Assembly (NCBI GenBank): GCA_023426765.1
Contig: JAEZBW010000250.1
Span: 1 to 16,820 of the forward strand
Length of the DNA: 16,820 nt
Source: Bacillota bacterium
Lineage (GTDB): Bacteria > Bacillota > Clostridia > DSM-8532
Direction of reading: 5' to 3'
Shown here: in pieces, positions 8,030 to 16,122 of the stretch
Position numbering within the stretch: position 1 is the stretch's first letter
Layout of the letters: each line of letters begins with the position of its first letter
Notes under the pieces: model-generated
What the model saw: the letters and a program-made list of their open reading frames with translations, nothing else
Database searches by the model: none
Told to the model about the DNA's origin: nothing
Program-made: the position numbers and the translations under genes

Positions 8030-10630
8030 ATGTCCGGCAACCCGAATTATTATCCCCAGGATGGGCAAACATTTCAGCACCCCGTCAAAAAACGAAAACA
8101 TCGTTTTCTGAAAGTCATGGCAATCCTTCTGGTAATTACTGTTTTATCCATGACGGTGTTGAATTATTTTTTGGAGCCTGCTTTAATTTCCAGGCTTACC
8201 AAAGGTGCTTTGTTTGGTTTCCACACAAAACAGATCACAGAAAATGAACTGGAAACACAGAGCATTGTAAAACCGACCGCAAAGGAAATCAAAGATTTCA
8301 GTAAATTCGCGAAGAATTTTTCAAACCGGATCTACCTCTCGTTAAGCAGCGAGGGAAAAGAAGACTTCAACGAAATAAAAGATGGCGCTAAAAAGTTATC
8401 AGCTTATGAAAGAAAAATCCAAATGGGGCTAAACAACTCTGAAGAAGATCTTCTGGCAGCTTCATCTCCCGAAAAAGCCAAGTCTTCTGCCGATATAACC
8501 TCGTTTCTATACTTTGATCTGGCTGCGGCAGCCCTGGGGAACTCAAAAACCATGCCAATAGGAACAGATAAGACAAGTAAAGAAGACGAGGAAGAAATCT
8601 TTGACCCAGTAACATTAAATCAAATTTCCTCAATTCTATATACCAACGGATATCCTGATCTGGCGGCGGCAGTGTGTTCCATGGCAGCTGCTGTTTACCC
8701 TGATGATCCTATGTCGGTGTTAACCTTTGCGACAATCCTGCGTGAGGGGAATGCGGATGAAGATGCGTTTCATGCTTTGCAATATGCTCTCAGACTAGAT
8801 CCGAACAGTGAGCCGATTTTATACAGCCTTGGCATGTGCGCGCTGGATTTGAGAAAAACCTCTTATGCAGAAACCTGTTTTTCTAAAATATTGTCCCAGA
8901 ACGCTTCCAGTGGCCCCGGCCATCAGGGGATGATGCTGTGCCATATGGACACCGGGAATTATTCTTCAGCCTTTTTACATATGCTCGAAGGTGCCAGAGA
9001 AGGTTATACCACGATGGTAACTGAAACCTATAAGGCGTTGAGGCAAAAACCAAATGAATATATGGAAATTGCTAAATCCATCTTTGAACAATACACCTTT
9101 GAGCAGCTGCTGGACTTCTCAAAAAGCCGGACACCCTTTGATGACACCCTGGACACCCCTGAGGGGCAGTTGGAAATTTCACGGGACATCAATCTGGGCA
9201 CGGATTCGGTCAGCGTCTATTCAGCTTCCGGTAAGATACAGGAAGGGCTGGAATACGCCACGTCTGCCTTATCACATGCCAAGGCTACTTTCAGCGACGC
9301 GTTCGGTATGATTCCAGGTGGTGAAATGGGGGATTTGATCGGAGGGCTTGGCATGCTTGTGGAACAGGGTGCCGAAAAAGCTCCTGATGATTTATTAAAG
9401 GACGTTTCCAAATCAATCCTCGAGAAAATCTTCGGTTCCGCGGCAAACGGATCCACCGTATCCTTCGACGGATGGCTGAATATTTCTTATGAACAGGAGA
9501 CCTTCTGGCTGAATATTCTGGATGATTATGTACAAGTCAAACTGGACGAGTATCTTGAAGAGTATATTGAACAACCCTACGACGAAGTTTTTGAGAACCA
9601 GGATTCTGTCACTCCAAGCCTGGATAAATTCCATGAAACCCTGGCCCAGCTTTGTAATGGCAATGCATTGCAGGCGGGAAACATAGTTTTGAATAACCTT
9701 GTGACCAACAACAGCATATATGACTCAGGTGTGCAAAAGGCTGACAAGAATGATATGGACAAGTTTCTGGAAGCCGTAAATCCCAAGCTTGAGGAAGGTT
9801 ATAAAAAAACCGCAGAACTTATGGAGCTTTACTGGTTGCATTCGGGCAGCATACTTGGGCAAATCGGGAATGATGAAACCTACAACCGTTACCAGCAACA
9901 CCGCAAGACAGTTGTCGCAAGCGCATTAACACCCTATGTCTTTGCAGGTTCCATCAACTGCTTTATGGTTACAATGAATTTTATAGCCGTTGACTCCGAT
10001 AACCAGGGCTCTGGCGGCAACATCAAATATCCTCCGTTTCCGGATTTTCCCGATTCGCAGATGGGGGATCCGTATATCCCGCCGAAGCCGCAGCCGAAAG
10101 ATCCGGATGTAGATGACCCTCAGGCTGATGAGCCCATTCAGGAAGAAAATACATCCGGGCAGCAGGATGATCCAAGCGCCGGAGAGAATTCAACATCCAA
10201 TCCACAAACCCCTGATTCTGAAAAATCCGGAAAAGGGGATATCATTACTGAAGATACCATAACTATTTTTATAGGCCCTCTCTCCATAACAGTCAATCAA
10301 AAAACCGGTTATGAGGTTGACCTTACTGAAGTAGGTTCTGTTAATTTACGTTATGATAAGCGAACAGGCGACATAACCCTGTTCGGAGGGGTGGGTCTGT
10401 CCGCCGGGGTGGCCACCTCTGGTGTTTCAGGAAGGTTGGGGATTTACGGCACTGTCAACCCCGGAACCATGAGCTTTACCAGCGGTACACGGGGAACTCT
10501 GGACGGGCAGCTTGCAGGCAACGGCATTGCTGTTGAAAACGAGACAAACTTTGCCACAGGAGCAGATAAAACAACGGTCTCAGCTATTTTGCTCCATAAG
10601 AAAAGCTCCGAGACCATTGAAAATAATTAG
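8030..10630 (+). CDS. Large membrane-anchored TPR-like protein with proline-rich linker
   Basis: 866 residues, starting after GGAGG eight bases before the ATG. Residues 1-25 are a polar basic end (KKRKHRF), 26-48 are one hydrophobic segment (LKVMAILLVITVLSMTVLNY), and the rest is predicted to be outside. Residues about 193-325 form helical pairs of TPR type (LDPNSEPILYSLGMCALDL, YAETCFSKIL, then GNYSSAFLHMLEGAREGY), so a protein-binding scaffold is likely. About 345-650 is mainly helical with no known family. About 655-735 is an acidic Pro/Asp/Gln-rich linker (IPPKPQPKDPDVDDP). About 740-856 is rich in beta and glycine (ITLFGGVGLSAGVATSG). It runs divergently from the lipoprotein/FN3 side and convergently with the MerR gene. 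Its architecture (TM, large exterior, proline linker, beta end) resembles the FN3 giant. The biological role is unknown. Confidence 0.8.
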   Translation: MSGNPNYYPQDGQTFQHPVKKRKHRFLKVMAILLVITVLSMTVLNYFLEPALISRLTKGALFGFHTKQITENELETQSIVKPTAKEIKDFSKFAKNFSNRIYLSLSSEGKEDFNEIKDGAKKLSAYERKIQMGLNNSEEDLLAASSPEKAKSSADITSFLYFDLAAAALGNSKTMPIGTDKTSKEDEEEIFDPVTLNQISSILYTNGYPDLAAAVCSMAAAVYPDDPMSVLTFATILREGNADEDAFHALQYALRLDPNSEPILYSLGMCALDLRKTSYAETCFSKILSQNASSGPGHQGMMLCHMDTGNYSSAFLHMLEGAREGYTTMVTETYKALRQKPNEYMEIAKSIFEQYTFEQLLDFSKSRTPFDDTLDTPEGQLEISRDINLGTDSVSVYSASGKIQEGLEYATSALSHAKATFSDAFGMIPGGEMGDLIGGLGMLVEQGAEKAPDDLLKDVSKSILEKIFGSAANGSTVSFDGWLNISYEQETFWLNILDDYVQVKLDEYLEEYIEQPYDEVFENQDSVTPSLDKFHETLAQLCNGNALQAGNIVLNNLVTNNSIYDSGVQKADKNDMDKFLEAVNPKLEEGYKKTAELMELYWLHSGSILGQIGNDETYNRYQQHRKTVVASALTPYVFAGSINCFMVTMNFIAVDSDNQGSGGNIKYPPFPDFPDSQMGDPYIPPKPQPKDPDVDDPQADEPIQEENTSGQQDDPSAGENSTSNPQTPDSEKSGKGDIITEDTITIFIGPLSITVNQKTGYEVDLTEVGSVNLRYDKRTGDITLFGGVGLSAGVATSGVSGRLGIYGTVNPGTMSFTSGTRGTLDGQLAGNGIAVENETNFATGADKTTVSAILLHKKSSETIENN

Positions 10631-10653
10631 TCTGGGTGTTGGATGTCCAGCGG

Positions 10654-10733
10654 TGTCATTCTGAGCGCAGTGAAGAGTCTATGTGATTAGATCCTTCGCT
10701 ACGCTCAGGATGACAGCTGCGCTGAGGATGACA
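10654..10733. repeat. Palindromic intergenic repeat with an extra half-copy
   Basis: TGTCATTCTGAGCGCAGTGA... (10654-10680) is the inverted partner of 10689-10715 (...GCTACGCTCAGGATGACA). The arms are 27 bases, 22 match, and the loop is 8 bases. A third partial arm, GCGCTGAGGATGACA, follows directly (10719-10733). The motif TCATTCTGAGCGCAGCGAAG with its inverse is a well-known type of dispersed palindromic repeat in Clostridia and other bacteria. It sits between two convergent genes (TPR and MerR fusion), where its strong hairpin could stop transcription from both sides, although no long T-run follows. Confidence 0.75.
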
Positions 10734-10784
10734 TTCGCTTTGCCCATGGTTGCACTTTTATAGCAATGACAACTTCACTTTCAT

Positions 10785-13451
10785 TTACTGTAGTTTGGCA
10801 GCTGCCAACCCGTCATTCACAGCGGCCACGACTTTATCGGCAATGTCTGCAAATTCATAGAGCTTGGCTGCAATCCGGCTGCGTTGGTTTTTATCCTGCA
10901 GAGCGCTCAGTGTAATGTTGAATCCGCCGCCAATGGCCTCCAAATCTTCTCCGCTCTGCTCATTCCACATCCGGCGCATTTTTTCATACAAATGGTGAAT
11001 TTCTTCAATAAACTTCAGATCGGGGTTCAACTGCAAAGCCTTATCCAAAAAACCATGGCAGCAACTGCTGTTGGTTGCTAAATTGCATACATATACGGTA
11101 TACATGAACCAAGCATCGAACTCCTCGGGCTTCATCCCATCAAACTTACCCTTTTCGATATCTGCAGCCCATGAGCGAAAAGCTTCCGCCCCAAAACAGT
11201 AACCTTCGGTTTTTTTCGTCAGAAGCTGAGGCAAGGTTAAAATCCTGTTGCGATACAGTTCCGCAAGCTTCACTTCTTTCCTTTTTTCACCGATAAATAT
11301 CCACCCGTTGCAGGTTTCCTGCCCAATCATCAGCTCATCGGGAAGCAGGTCATCCAATGTTACTCGTTCCGGTTCATTCATTTCAGCAGAAATAAACAGC
11401 AAGGTCTTTCCATAATCCTCATAACCGACAAAAACACCCCACCCCCATTTTTGATTGGGGTCTTTGCTCCAGTGGTTGAAAATAACCGGCAGCCCTTTAT
11501 CGATATAGGCCATCAGGGTCTGGACATACATTCCCCTGTTGTTTATCAGCTGTCTGATTGAAACAAAAGTGCTGGCATATCCACATTCGGCAAAGATGTC
11601 TTCAATGAAGTTCGTACTTCCTGCTTCACTGAGAAAATAGTCGGTTGCACCGTCGCCACGGAATCTATCAAATGAATAGACCTGAGCGAAGTTGTCTCCT
11701 GTCAGTCCGGCAAAAAAGCTGTAATCATAATCCTTCTCACCCAGACATTCCATTGCATATTTCGCGCAGCCGTTAAACCAGTAATTCTCACCATAGTGCA
11801 TTGTAATCAGTTGATGAATGACAGGTATGATGTTATTGCTCTGATTGATCGCCATATTCAGTTCTCCCCTCTTTATTCTGATTTTAGGTGTGGTTTTCAA
11901 CTGGGATACTTTTATCGATCGAAAATATTTCTTTCCCTGTCCGTCCGATCCGATCAAAATGGTTTCGGGTTTTTGTAAATACAGTTCCGACGCCATATAG
12001 GGAAAATTCACACCGCAGTACCTAATTTCGCCATTGATCACGACGGCAAAATGCTTTTCACCGACAATCCATGTGAGGGTATTGAATTCGTTATATTTGA
12101 TCCTCCCAAGCCCGGGATAACAGTGATAATCACCCAGAATAGGCTGATGAAAACAGATTGCTTCCTTTGACAACCTGTTGTCCGCTTTGTTCTCCATGTT
12201 GATGGCGAACAGGTTATTTCCATGGTAAAACCGGATACTGCCTTCGTCACTGCCATAGCCAAAGCGTTCGCTCTCACGATCGGCCATGAACTCGATATCC
12301 ACACGGAAGGGAATTCTTACAGAAACATTTGTTGAAAGCTTGCGTGCAGCAATCCAGCCGATAAATTCGGCCTCGCCCGATTCGAGAACCTTGTAATCCG
12401 GATGATTCACCAGAGAGATTTCCGACAAAGGAATGTTATCTTCATATAAAACAGGATTGGCTTGTTCAATTTCATCCAGGCTGATATTCAGAACCTGCTC
12501 ATTGGGATCATATTGATCTGCATTGGGTAAGCGTCTTTTTACGGGCAGGAATACATTGACTTTTTCGCGCAGGCTGTCGGGTGAAATTACTGACTCTACA
12601 AGAGATTCATGCCTGAGGAAACCTCCGTGGTGGTAGTCCACCTCATAGTACGGGTTATCGTCAAAGCTTTTGATCATTCTCCTGTGAAACGAAGCGATAT
12701 CATCATCTGCATAAGAACTGCCGACAGCAAATAATCCACCCTCGAAATCGACATCCTGATAAGGGCCTGAATTGTTAAAAACCCTGTCAATGCCGTGCAG
12801 GATAACCGGTTCGCCGTCGCCCTGCTGGTATTCAAACAGCGTATGGCTTCCGGGAGTGCCAAAAGTGATCCCGCTTTTCCCAAGCCAGTCCCAAAAACCG
12901 TCAACATCGGATTTACCGGTATTCTTTTCTTTTGATGACAGCATACGCATCGGGGGTAAATCGATGATTGTTAAATCCAGCGGTACCTGCTCGGAAAGCT
13001 CGGAAAGTTTTCGGAAGGAAAATTCCTCCTCTTTCTTATGGGTTTCCTTCAATTCCAGGCTTTTTTCCATTTTTTCATACAACAGCGGCAATGCGGAAAT
13101 ATGCTTGATTCCCTTTTCCATCATGGACTGCATAAACTTATTGATGATACGCTTTAATTCATAAAGTGCATCAATTTCATGATCAATGGCATTGATGCGG
13201 GCTATAAAGCTGTCCACCATCACCGTCAAGTCCTTGCTTTCATATATCCTGACAATGTCCCTCACAGGTATCTGCATTTTCCGAAGAACCATGATCTGCC
13301 TGACCCGCTCAATATTCTCCCGATCATAGAAACGGTATTTTTCAAACTGAAGACGTTCACTATGCACAAGGCCCATCTGTTCATAATAGCGCAGCGTTCG
13401 GGAAGTGATCCCAAGCTGATTTGTCAGATCCGTAATCTTAACCAATTCCAT
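10785..13451 (-). CDS. MerR-type regulator fused to sensor and C39/BtrH_N-like regions
   Basis: 888 residues with AAGGGGG 7 bases before the ATG; ordinary MerR proteins have 120-300. In order: about 4-72 is a MerR winged helix-turn-helix (VKITDLTNQLGITSRTLRYY, then YRFYDRENIERVRQI); 75-115 is the dimer helix; 155-306 resembles GyrI/AraC effector-binding domains (LTIIDLPPMRMLSSKEK, YYEVDYHHGGF); 320-520 is beta-rich and lamin-G/concanavalin-like (FGYGSDEGSIRFYHGNNLFA, TWIVGEKHFAVVINGEIRY); 533-725 resembles papain-fold C39/BtrH_N domains (MHYGENYWFNGCAKYAMECL, with Cys562 at the nucleophile position, and WGWGVFVGYEDYGKTLLFIS). At the second motif the usual catalytic His before VxxGYD appears to be Gly/Trp, so the domain may bind rather than cut. 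Residues 725-888 are helical. It probably acts in the cytoplasm as a ligand-sensing DNA-distorting activator. Its own promoter carries a MerR operator. Confidence 0.8.
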   Translation of the reverse strand: MELVKITDLTNQLGITSRTLRYYEQMGLVHSERLQFEKYRFYDRENIERVRQIMVLRKMQIPVRDIVRIYESKDLTVMVDSFIARINAIDHEIDALYELKRIINKFMQSMMEKGIKHISALPLLYEKMEKSLELKETHKKEEEFSFRKLSELSEQVPLDLTIIDLPPMRMLSSKEKNTGKSDVDGFWDWLGKSGITFGTPGSHTLFEYQQGDGEPVILHGIDRVFNNSGPYQDVDFEGGLFAVGSSYADDDIASFHRRMIKSFDDNPYYEVDYHHGGFLRHESLVESVISPDSLREKVNVFLPVKRRLPNADQYDPNEQVLNISLDEIEQANPVLYEDNIPLSEISLVNHPDYKVLESGEAEFIGWIAARKLSTNVSVRIPFRVDIEFMADRESERFGYGSDEGSIRFYHGNNLFAINMENKADNRLSKEAICFHQPILGDYHCYPGLGRIKYNEFNTLTWIVGEKHFAVVINGEIRYCGVNFPYMASELYLQKPETILIGSDGQGKKYFRSIKVSQLKTTPKIRIKRGELNMAINQSNNIIPVIHQLITMHYGENYWFNGCAKYAMECLGEKDYDYSFFAGLTGDNFAQVYSFDRFRGDGATDYFLSEAGSTNFIEDIFAECGYASTFVSIRQLINNRGMYVQTLMAYIDKGLPVIFNHWSKDPNQKWGWGVFVGYEDYGKTLLFISAEMNEPERVTLDDLLPDELMIGQETCNGWIFIGEKRKEVKLAELYRNRILTLPQLLTKKTEGYCFGAEAFRSWAADIEKGKFDGMKPEEFDAWFMYTVYVCNLATNSSCCHGFLDKALQLNPDLKFIEEIHHLYEKMRRMWNEQSGEDLEAIGGGFNITLSALQDKNQRSRIAAKLYEFADIADKVVAAVNDGLAAAKLQ

Positions 13452-13480
13452 GTTACAACCCCCTTTCGGTTGATGAGTTG

Positions 13481-13511
13481 ATTATATCACTTGACCTTGC
13501 GTCAAAGTCAA
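13481..13511 (-). promoter_or_regulatory. MerR-type promoter/operator with 19-bp spacer
   Basis: On the minus strand TTGACT (13511-13506) and TATAAT (13486-13481) are 19 bp apart, two more than optimal. The spacer carries the dyad TTGAC-GCAAG-GTCAA (13505-13491). A 19-20 bp spacer with the dyad centred in it is the defining promoter type of MerR regulators, which twist the DNA to bring the two boxes into line. It lies 30 bp upstream of the MerR fusion start, so autoregulation is the simplest reading. Confidence 0.8.
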
Positions 13512-13650
13512 CATGGGCATCTATGACCTTTTTTTAGAACTATCTATAAGAAGTCAGATGCAGTCCCAACAAACAGATCCATCTCTTCTGAGGTCAGATA
13601 AAGATATTCTTCCTGTGATATTTGGTAATTATCAATATACACCTCTCTGA

Positions 13651-13689
13651 TTAAATTAAAAAGAAAGCCCATCACTCAACGGGCTTTCT
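13651..13689 (-). terminator. Rho-independent terminator of the zinc-ribbon gene
   Basis: In the minus direction AGAAAGCCC, a 10-base loop and GGGCTTTCT form a perfect 9-bp stem, followed by a T-rich tract (TTTTAATTTAA). It starts 40 bp after the stop codon of the zinc-ribbon gene and separates it from the MerR unit. Confidence 0.85.
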
Positions 13690-13728
13690 CAATATTGATC
13701 TCATATTCGATTCATCAGCATGAACTCC

Positions 13729-15111
13729 TTACTCAAACCCTACATCCATCACGTAAACCGGTGTGGCCTGGTTCGCTAAAAAGTTGGTTCCATAGATTGT
13801 AAACGCCATTGTATTGATGGGTACAGGATAAGTAAATGTTAACCTATCGTATGAGGATGCCTTTACCAGGAAGGGCATGGCCACGAATTTTCCTGTGCTG
13901 TCTGTGATATAGGAAATCGGTTGGGCATCCGCGATAATATAGCCTTCGTTATCGGTCGGAACCACCATAAAATCTCCATTGTTCATATAGTAACCCGAAC
14001 CATAGGAGCTTAAGTCAAGCGTAATATCAATGGTCATGGTTCCGTCCCCGGGGTAATTGGCAACAACGTCATAGATTGCAAAGGACAGGCCATTATCCAT
14101 ATTCACCGTTTCATCATAAGTAAAAACCTTAATTTCTCGATCTACCAAATAACTGTTATAGTTTGGTAATTCAAGTGTCACTTGCGGTGTGTCATTGCTT
14201 GGGGACTCATCGCTTAATGGGAATATGGTAATAAACGCATACCGCAGTGAGTCCTCTATACCGGCTGTGATGGAGAGGCCGTAATCATCTCTTGTCAGGT
14301 AGTTCGCAGCCTCTCCTGTCTGCTCATATTGTTGTTCGGTATACTCCTTTTCATAAACAAAACTGTTTTCCACCTGTATTAATTGGCTGTAATCTTCACA
14401 GGCCCGATAAAAATCTGCATCGGATGCATTTTCATCATAAAAAAGGTATGTATATACGACTATTCCGTCTTCGTTATAAATGGTGGAATAGATAAATCTT
14501 TTATCGGAATCCAGACTCACCACATCGGGAAGCTCGGTATACGAATACAGATAGTTCAGTTCACTGCCGTTACTGGTATTCAGCGGATCTTTTATACTGC
14601 CGGTTGGGTTGGTATTATTCGTAACAGGGCTATCTTTGGGTACATTGCTTTGCTTTTTATCTGCTATTCCGTTACTTATTATTAGCACTGCAGCGATTCC
14701 GATGGTAACAAGGAAAGCTGTGAGAAAAATGGGAACGACCTTGCTTTTCTTTTTTACCGGATTGGCGGCATATGTTGAATACTGAGGCATTTGGGGTGTC
14801 GCATTCGGTGGAACCTGAGCCCCATATGCGGATGAGTTTTGGGCGTACGGAGGGACATGAACATGATTTGGAGGATTCGGTGAACTCGAGTAAACCTGCT
14901 GAGGCTGCTGTTTCTCGCCCTGCAAAGCATTTCCCTGCACCAAAACTCCGCCACATGAATCGCAAAAAAGCTGATCTCCGGTGAATTCCTTCTTACACGT
15001 TTCACATCTTTTTGTATTGCCTGACGGACTGCTTTTTTCATTTCTGGAACCACAATTTGGACAAAATAAGCTGTCATTTGGCACTTCATTTCCGCAATCT
15101 TTACAGAACAT
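13729..15111 (-). CDS. Double zinc-ribbon, single-TM protein with large extracytoplasmic region
   Basis: 460 residues with AGGAGG 7 bases before the ATG. The N-terminus carries two zinc ribbons, C3-x2-C6...C17-x2-C20 (MFCKDCGNEV, FCPNCGS) and C36-x2-C39...C50-x2-C53 (RCETCKKEF, FCDSCGG). A Pro/Gln/Tyr-rich stretch (65-118), a basic KKKSK and a single TM helix (about 125-147) follow. Residues 150-185 are Asn/Ser/Thr/Pro-rich linker; 185-460 are beta-rich with many Tyr and Asp and no motif I know. This zinc-ribbon plus TM plus variable outer domain plan is common in Firmicutes, with ribbons in the cytoplasm and the sensor or binding part outside. It stands alone: promoter with CRP-type box upstream, terminator downstream. 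The role is unknown. Confidence 0.8.
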   Translation of the reverse strand: MFCKDCGNEVPNDSLFCPNCGSRNEKSSPSGNTKRCETCKKEFTGDQLFCDSCGGVLVQGNALQGEKQQPQQVYSSSPNPPNHVHVPPYAQNSSAYGAQVPPNATPQMPQYSTYAANPVKKKSKVVPIFLTAFLVTIGIAAVLIISNGIADKKQSNVPKDSPVTNNTNPTGSIKDPLNTSNGSELNYLYSYTELPDVVSLDSDKRFIYSTIYNEDGIVVYTYLFYDENASDADFYRACEDYSQLIQVENSFVYEKEYTEQQYEQTGEAANYLTRDDYGLSITAGIEDSLRYAFITIFPLSDESPSNDTPQVTLELPNYNSYLVDREIKVFTYDETVNMDNGLSFAIYDVVANYPGDGTMTIDITLDLSSYGSGYYMNNGDFMVVPTDNEGYIIADAQPISYITDSTGKFVAMPFLVKASSYDRLTFTYPVPINTMAFTIYGTNFLANQATPVYVMDVGFE

Positions 15112-15215
15112 AAGCTTACCTCCTGTTGGCCTTCACGAATTGTTGAATTCTTGTTCAAATATGTGTCGTTAAATCCAAGCTTGATGAAGATTTACGTAAT
15201 AAGATAGTTACACTC

Positions 15216-15224
15216 ATTATAACA
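15216..15224 (-). promoter_or_regulatory. Extended -10 promoter of the zinc-ribbon gene
   Basis: TG-T-TATAAT in the minus direction is a perfect extended -10; no good -35 is seen 17 bp upstream. The predicted start is near 15209, about 97 nt before the ATG at 15111. Lack of a -35 fits dependence on the activator box at 15242-15257. Confidence 0.65.
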
Positions 15225-15241
15225 ATATCTGATATTCTTTC

Positions 15242-15257
15242 TGTGATATATGTCACA
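15242..15257. promoter_or_regulatory. Perfect CRP/FNR-family binding box
   Basis: TGTGATATATGTCACA is a perfect palindrome with TGTGA-N6-TCACA, the consensus of CRP-type regulators and of some Firmicute relatives (ArcR/Flp type). Its centre is about 40-41 bases upstream of the start predicted from the extended -10 box. This is the class II activator position, where the regulator replaces the -35 contact. The regulator itself is not in the window. Confidence 0.7.
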
Positions 15258-15369
15258 TTTTCACCCTTTATCGCTCCCATTTCATCTTTCTTCGGCTTTC
15301 TAAGCGTGTTAACGATATTAAGTGATAGGTTTTGATGGCATATGGACTGAGTCGTTCAAGCAGCTCCAC

Positions 15370-16122
15370 TCATCCAAACCCATAATATCTCGTTCCCGAA
15401 TCGCTGTATGTCGCTTCAGGTATTTTGCTGCCAAAACCGCCGGCACTGTTCCTGGTTAACCCGAGAATGGTCTTGAAACGGTAAGACAGGCTTTTATATT
15501 GTGAGGGCTTTACGTGTTCAATTTTTACCGGCTCATGACCGGCGCACAGATAAATATCAATACCATTCTCCTGATATCGGTGTAAAATATGGGATAGGTC
15601 ATTTTGAATACCGGAAGATCGTGCAATAATTCTGCGGATTCCCTCTTTGACCAGAAATGCAGCAGAAGGCATGTCCTGGGGGAAAACACACCATCGGTTA
15701 TCATAGGTTCCCGGCATTTTTCCGCTTCCGTTCATCCTGTTGGAATCCAGCATGAACACCGGAGGGGCATCGGAACGCACAAAAAAGCTCATCAGTGTTT
15801 CTTCATACTGGAACAGGGCTGATGCAATATCGGCAACCTTAACAATCATGAAAGACGTTCGCCCGTCCACTCCATTATACAAAGGAACCGGACGGTAACC
15901 TAAACGCGCTAAAGCAAGGCTCTCAAGGACTCCGCTTACTCCAGGCAAGTCAACAATCAACATGGTTTGTCTATCCATGCTCTGAATCCATTGCACGTCA
16001 GGTATGGCGCCAAGGTTAAAATTGACTTGGGCCTGTTTGATAAATAAAACGGGTTTAGCCCACTGTGACCATACTGAATCCTCAGGTGCCCAAATTTTAT
16101 AGGTTTCCAGACTATCCCTCAT
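15370..16122 (-). CDS. Conserved-looking protein of unknown function, coupled to an ATP-grasp gene
   Basis: 250 residues. The ATG overlaps the end of the upstream ATP-grasp gene by 11 bp and has GGAGG eight bases before it, so translation is coupled. No signal peptide or TM segment is seen, so it should be cytosolic. The middle has a Rossmann-like alternation (TMLIVDLPGVSGVLESLALA, LGYRPVPLYNGVDG, PPVFMLDSNR), suggesting an alpha/beta fold; the end is rich in Gly, Ser and Tyr (GGFGSK, TRYYGFG). I do not recognise the family. Its place directly behind a glutathionylspermidine-synthase-family gene suggests that both act on one substrate or in one complex. Confidence 0.75.
   Translation of the reverse strand: MRDSLETYKIWAPEDSVWSQWAKPVLFIKQAQVNFNLGAIPDVQWIQSMDRQTMLIVDLPGVSGVLESLALARLGYRPVPLYNGVDGRTSFMIVKVADIASALFQYEETLMSFFVRSDAPPVFMLDSNRMNGSGKMPGTYDNRWCVFPQDMPSAAFLVKEGIRRIIARSSGIQNDLSHILHRYQENGIDIYLCAGHEPVKIEHVKPSQYKSLSYRFKTILGLTRNSAGGFGSKIPEATYSDSGTRYYGFG

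Noticed and set aside
10654..10733. Start of a CRISPR array or insertion-sequence end
   Set aside because: There are no regularly spaced direct repeats and no transposase frame nearby; the structure is a single palindrome with a partial third arm.
12772..13164. 130-residue plus-strand frame opposite the MerR gene
   Set aside because: It is a shadow frame with no ribosome site, and the minus strand carries clear MerR-family coding sequence.
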